Below are positions 61,353 to 64,000 of a DNA stretch of 64,000 nucleotides, piece after piece; position 1 is the stretch's first letter; every line of letters begins with the position of its first letter. The notes under the pieces are model-generated. The model did no database searches. It was not told the DNA's origin and worked only from the letters and a program-made list of their open reading frames with translations. This stretch comes from Dethiobacter alkaliphilus. Its GTDB lineage: Bacteria; Bacillota; Dethiobacteria; DTU022; UBA8154. The stretch spans positions 1 through 64,000 of the forward strand of contig JAENYV010000006.1 in assembly GCA_016841605.1 (NCBI GenBank), read 5' to 3'. A program made the position numbers and the translations under genes.

Positions 61353-61850
61353 CTAAGCTCCCTTATATTCGGGAGGAACATGGAGCCAGCCCTTCAGATT
61401 GCCGTAAGCAATCACTTTCGTATATAGTTCGATTTCATTCCTTTGCATTTCCATAAATATGTCTCTTAACTTGGGATTTTTCATCATTAAGACAGTTCTC
61501 TGGTGCTCATTAAGAAAGTTTTGAATCCCCATATAAATAGTGCGGAACATCAGTTCATCCCTGAGGATCTCCGTATTGGCCGGTGTATTGATGGACTTGG
61601 GAGGACGCGGCGGCAAGGGTATACCCAGCCTGTTCATCTCTTTTTCTATTACGTCAATTTTATTCTGCAGCACATTCAGGCCATAAGCCAACAAAACTTT
61701 GAATTCCGGGTCATTGGCAAAGTTTTGAAAAATATCCGTTAACTCATAAATATCGTAGCGCATGACAAGGTGCTGCCAGATTTCAAAAGCTTCCCCGGTA
61801 TGAATACTTTGCTGCTGCTGAGCAGTAGTTTTTCCAAGACCTAAGACCAT
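61353..61850 (-). CDS. DUF3231-like four-helix protein, copy 2
   Basis: A 165-residue paralogue of the protein at 60820 (AFEIWQHLVMRYDIYELTDI, NRLGIPLPPRPPKSINTPAN, GWLHVPPEYKGA) but more diverged in sequence than copies 1 and 3 are from each other. ATG start with a GAGGGAG site. It lies 32 bp upstream of copy 1 in the same direction, so both probably share a transcript; a sigma-G-like promoter lies upstream. Confidence 0.75.
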   Translation of the reverse strand: MVLGLGKTTAQQQQSIHTGEAFEIWQHLVMRYDIYELTDIFQNFANDPEFKVLLAYGLNVLQNKIDVIEKEMNRLGIPLPPRPPKSINTPANTEILRDELMFRTIYMGIQNFLNEHQRTVLMMKNPKLRDIFMEMQRNEIELYTKVIAYGNLKGWLHVPPEYKGA

Positions 61851-61921
61851 TATTTGTCACTCCCTCAGTTCACTATTATGCAAAATTTTTCTGTCAATCA
61901 AATGCTTTTTATGACTCATTT

Positions 61922-61950
61922 TAGTATGTGGAAAAGACGTTTCTTTATAC
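61922..61950 (-). promoter_or_regulatory. Possible sigma-G type sporulation promoter
   Basis: On the minus strand GTATA (61946-61950) and CATACTA (61922-61928) are 17 bp apart, fitting the forespore sigma-G pattern. The start codon of the DUF3231 gene is about 70 bp downstream (61850). Short motifs like this can arise by chance. Confidence 0.4.
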
Positions 61951-62090
61951 CATCTTTTGTGGATACAGGCCTCCGTAAATGGAGTGTTACTTCAGCTCAT
62001 TCCTCGCCTTGCTTTACTTAATGCGGCATCACTTGCCATTTATTTACAGCTCAAAAAACAGGGTTTTTTGCTGCCGTTGTATCTGCCGTC

Positions 62091-62576
62091 TCAGACATTT
62101 CCATTTTTGCCGAGGCGGTGATAATGAAATGCTGCTCCAAGAAGCCAGACAACAGCAGCTAGAAACCTTTCTAGCGGACCCCAGGAGATATACTGCAAAG
62201 TTCCCAATTGGTAAAAGAGAGAATCCAGCCCCGCACTGACCAATGAAAAGGTTAATAAATACAGCCAGAACAGATGTTTGATCTTTTCAGGCAAAAAATA
62301 CAGATAAATAAGAATTGCCGGAGCCCAGGCCAGGTTTAAGAGAAAAGGGGAGCTGAAAAAAGAAAAGGCGGTTTCTTCCCAGCGAAAAAGGTTTAACAAA
62401 CTCGAAAAAACCAGCACAAAGATAAGACTGCCGAGAAAGCCCCAAATAAAACTTAAAACAAACAGTTTTTTAATGCCTTCCCTGGGTACAAGAATAACCA
62501 TAAATAAAAATAACATCAGTGCAAAGACAAGATAATAGATATCATGGGGAAGCTGAACGTCAAACATTTTTTTCAC
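62091..62576 (-). CDS. Five-helix membrane protein (CBO0543-like layout)
   Basis: A 161-residue membrane protein with five predicted helices (about 12-30, 38-62, 74-93, 100-121, 130-150) and a basic end. Its size and topology recall CBO0543-family proteins such as the one at 45460, but no clear shared motif was found. ATG start with GGTGAAA upstream. It lies 15 bp after the double DUF3231 gene, so it is probably in the same operon. Confidence 0.6.
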   Translation of the reverse strand: MKKMFDVQLPHDIYYLVFALMLFLFMVILVPREGIKKLFVLSFIWGFLGSLIFVLVFSSLLNLFRWEETAFSFFSSPFLLNLAWAPAILIYLYFLPEKIKHLFWLYLLTFSLVSAGLDSLFYQLGTLQYISWGPLERFLAAVVWLLGAAFHYHRLGKNGNV

Positions 62577-62591
62577 CTAATCCCTCTTGCT

Positions 62592-63572
62592 TTATGATAA
62601 CGGCTCTCCATAAATCGGTGTCACTTTCGTCCATCCCTTGGTTTTGCCGTACTTGAGGTACTTGTCAAAGATATTCACTTCTTCCTTCAGGAGCCCCAGA
62701 AAAAGATCGCGCAGGGCATCATTTTTGATGGTTTCTATTACAGCCCGCATATGCAGGTCCATAGCTTCCACAATACCGGTAAAGATAACAGAATACATGA
62801 AAGAGTCCGTTAGTGTCTCCGGATCAATTGTCATTATCTGATGGGCAGGAGGCCTTTCCGGGAAAATCACACCGTATTTTAACACCTGCTGCTCCAACTC
62901 TTTTATCTGTTTGTTCAGAGTATCCTTACCTTTGCTGAGGATCATTTCAAAATCCGGATCATGTACTGCGCCGAGGAACAAGGTGGTCATCTGTAACTGG
63001 TCGTACCTCTGACTGAGATGATCCCAGAGATGAAAGGCTTCGGTGAGTGTTAGATTTTCTTTTACCGCAGGGCCGGCCATCTTATAGGCCGGGGGTACGT
63101 CCTCCCAGGCTTTGACTTTGCTGTATTTGTAGAGAAGCTCAAAATTGTCGATATGGGTTAGCATATCTTCCGTAAATATCTTCCGCAAACGGTCGTTTGT
63201 GGTGGAAGAGCGCACCGCCCGGCTAATGGTAAAAAGTTCGGCCATCATATCGGCAAAAATTTTTTTATAGATGAATCTATCCGTAACCTGATTGATGCTT
63301 CCCGGGAATTTAATCTCCAGAGGAGGCCGGTCGGGAACGGGGATTTTAAACTTTTCCGCCTCCTGCTCCATGGTTTTCATATGTTTCTTTGTATCTGCGA
63401 GTAAACTGTCCATTAGCAGGCTGAAATCACGGTCATGCAACAGGTTTTGATAGAACTGGAAGGTTTCCATACTGTTATACCTGATCCGAAGCCAGTTCCA
63501 GATATTATAGGCTTCCTGGATATCAATTTGTTCTACAATGCCTCGGTTTTTTTTGAAAAGGGAAACGGACAT
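62592..63572 (-). CDS. Two-domain DUF3231 protein
   Basis: A 326-residue protein built of two similar DUF3231 halves (about 1-165 and 170-326). Each half carries the AYNIWNWLRIRY- or AFHLWDHLSQRY-type start, an IPVPDRPP- or VIFPERPP-type loop, and a closing AWEDVPPAYK or GWTKVTPIYG. This is the usual double form of DUF3231; the neighbours are single-domain versions. ATG start with AAGGAGCGG upstream. Confidence 0.78.
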   Translation of the reverse strand: MSVSLFKKNRGIVEQIDIQEAYNIWNWLRIRYNSMETFQFYQNLLHDRDFSLLMDSLLADTKKHMKTMEQEAEKFKIPVPDRPPLEIKFPGSINQVTDRFIYKKIFADMMAELFTISRAVRSSTTNDRLRKIFTEDMLTHIDNFELLYKYSKVKAWEDVPPAYKMAGPAVKENLTLTEAFHLWDHLSQRYDQLQMTTLFLGAVHDPDFEMILSKGKDTLNKQIKELEQQVLKYGVIFPERPPAHQIMTIDPETLTDSFMYSVIFTGIVEAMDLHMRAVIETIKNDALRDLFLGLLKEEVNIFDKYLKYGKTKGWTKVTPIYGEPLS

Positions 63573-63655
63573 TTAAACCGCTCCTTACTTTTAAAAATTT
63601 TTCGGACATTAATGCATTTGTTTTTTTAATTATGGTTATCTTTTGCGCTTTCAGG

Positions 63656-64000
63656 TCACCCTTTGTATGCGGGAGGAATATGCAGCCAGCCTTTCAGCTC
63701 GCCGTAAGAAACTATTTTTGCATATAGATCTACCTGTGAACTTTGCATATGTTTATACATGTCCCTTAAACGTGTGTCTATCATTATCAGCAAGCTCCTT
63801 TGCAGTTGGTTAAGAGAGAGCTGAACAATCATATAAATGGAACGAAACATAGTTTCATCCCTGAGGATCTCCGTATTGGTCGGTGTATTGATGAACTTGG
63901 GAGGCCGTTTCGGCAGAGGAATGCCAAGCCTTTTCATTTCATTTTCCATGATGGCGACTTCTTTTTGCAGAACGCCGTCACCCAGGTCCAGCAGGGCTTT
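63656..64000 (-). CDS. DUF3231-like protein, copy 3 (partial, runs off the window)
   Basis: The last ~114 codons of a DUF3231 gene; the frame is open to the window end and its start lies beyond. The product matches copy 1 (60820) almost residue for residue, ending GWLHIPPAYKG, and the DNA is identical over 63796-64000. Stop TGA at 63656-63658, three residues shorter than copy 1 at the C-terminus. Confidence 0.8.
   Translation of the reverse strand, partial: KALLDLGDGVLQKEVAIMENEMKRLGIPLPKRPPKFINTPTNTEILRDETMFRSIYMIVQLSLNQLQRSLLIMIDTRLRDMYKHMQSSQVDLYAKIVSYGELKGWLHIPPAYKG
63796..64000 (+). repeat. 205-bp identical repeat (copy 2)
   Basis: Identical to 60966-61170 (offset 2830 bp), continuing to the last base of the window. 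Indicates recent duplication or gene conversion between two DUF3231 genes. Confidence 0.9.

Noticed and set aside
61979-62239. 86-residue plus-strand ORF
   Set aside because: No ribosome site, Arg/Cys-rich product typical of antisense frames, and overlaps the membrane-protein gene at 62091.

Overview
The window looks like chromosome of an anaerobic, endospore-forming Firmicute, probably a Clostridia lineage of the Peptococcaceae/Desulfotomaculum type. This rests on ytrH/ytrI sporulation genes beside dnaE, the dnaE-pfkA-pyk order with a long pyruvate kinase, strong AGGAGG ribosome sites with many TTG/GTG starts, DUF3231 coat-like proteins, selenium/molybdenum hydroxylase maturation genes and CoA-linked catabolism. 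The species cannot be named from sequence alone. No rRNA, tRNA or CRISPR array was seen.

Region 1 (1-16.2 kb) is a CoA-dependent catabolic island. It holds a 3-hydroxyacyl-CoA dehydrogenase/enoyl-CoA hydratase fusion, an acyl-CoA dehydrogenase, an FAD oxidase / Fe-S CCG protein / FAD oxidase operon, a MoxR ATPase + VWA protein + unknown protein trio, a sigma-54 activator with a PAS domain, a PadR-type regulator and a thiolase. Two textbook -24/-12 promoters (342-357 and 2846-2861) precede the fusion gene and the acyl-CoA dehydrogenase, so the sigma-54 activator is the likely local regulator. A decayed second padR copy, still carrying a 20-bp sequence shared with the intact padR promoter, lies upstream of the FAD/Fe-S operon and is followed by a 19-codon leader ORF. 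A broken transposase gene lies between padR and the thiolase gene.

Region 2 (16.3-20.6 kb) holds molybdenum-hydroxylase maturation genes: xdhC, a MoeA-like molybdopterin-binding protein, an MBL-fold hydrolase and a yqeB-like gene. No hydroxylase is present, but a 36-codon fragment just upstream resembles the C-terminal tail of one.

Region 3 (20.6-38.7 kb) is mostly housekeeping: AI-2E family permease, ytrI/ytrH, dnaE, pfkA, pyk, a thioesterase, a DUF1015 protein, a cNMP/CBS/DUF294 protein with a DnaQ-like exonuclease, an orphan DNA methyltransferase with a YkgJ-type Cys-cluster protein, a NamZ-type muramidase with a stalk domain, and an ADP-ribosylglycohydrolase.

Region 4 (38.7-54.8 kb) is accessory. 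It has a sigma factor followed by a DUF3298 lipoprotein, a small C2H2 zinc-finger protein and a Nif11-like RiPP precursor with a double-glycine leader but no maturation enzymes. Then come a sodium:solute symporter, a Na/Pi transporter, several small-family membrane proteins, an ABC exporter, FxsA, and a partner-switching pair (5TM-PP2C-HATPase protein and STAS fusion), and an acetate-transporter-like protein.

Region 5 (54.8-64 kb) holds a pstSCAB operon behind six tandem 11-bp Pho-box repeats. Its PstS carries an unusual N-terminal stalk domain. After it come two small membrane paralogues and a cluster of four DUF3231 proteins, two of which share at least 205 bp of identical DNA, the second copy running off the window end.
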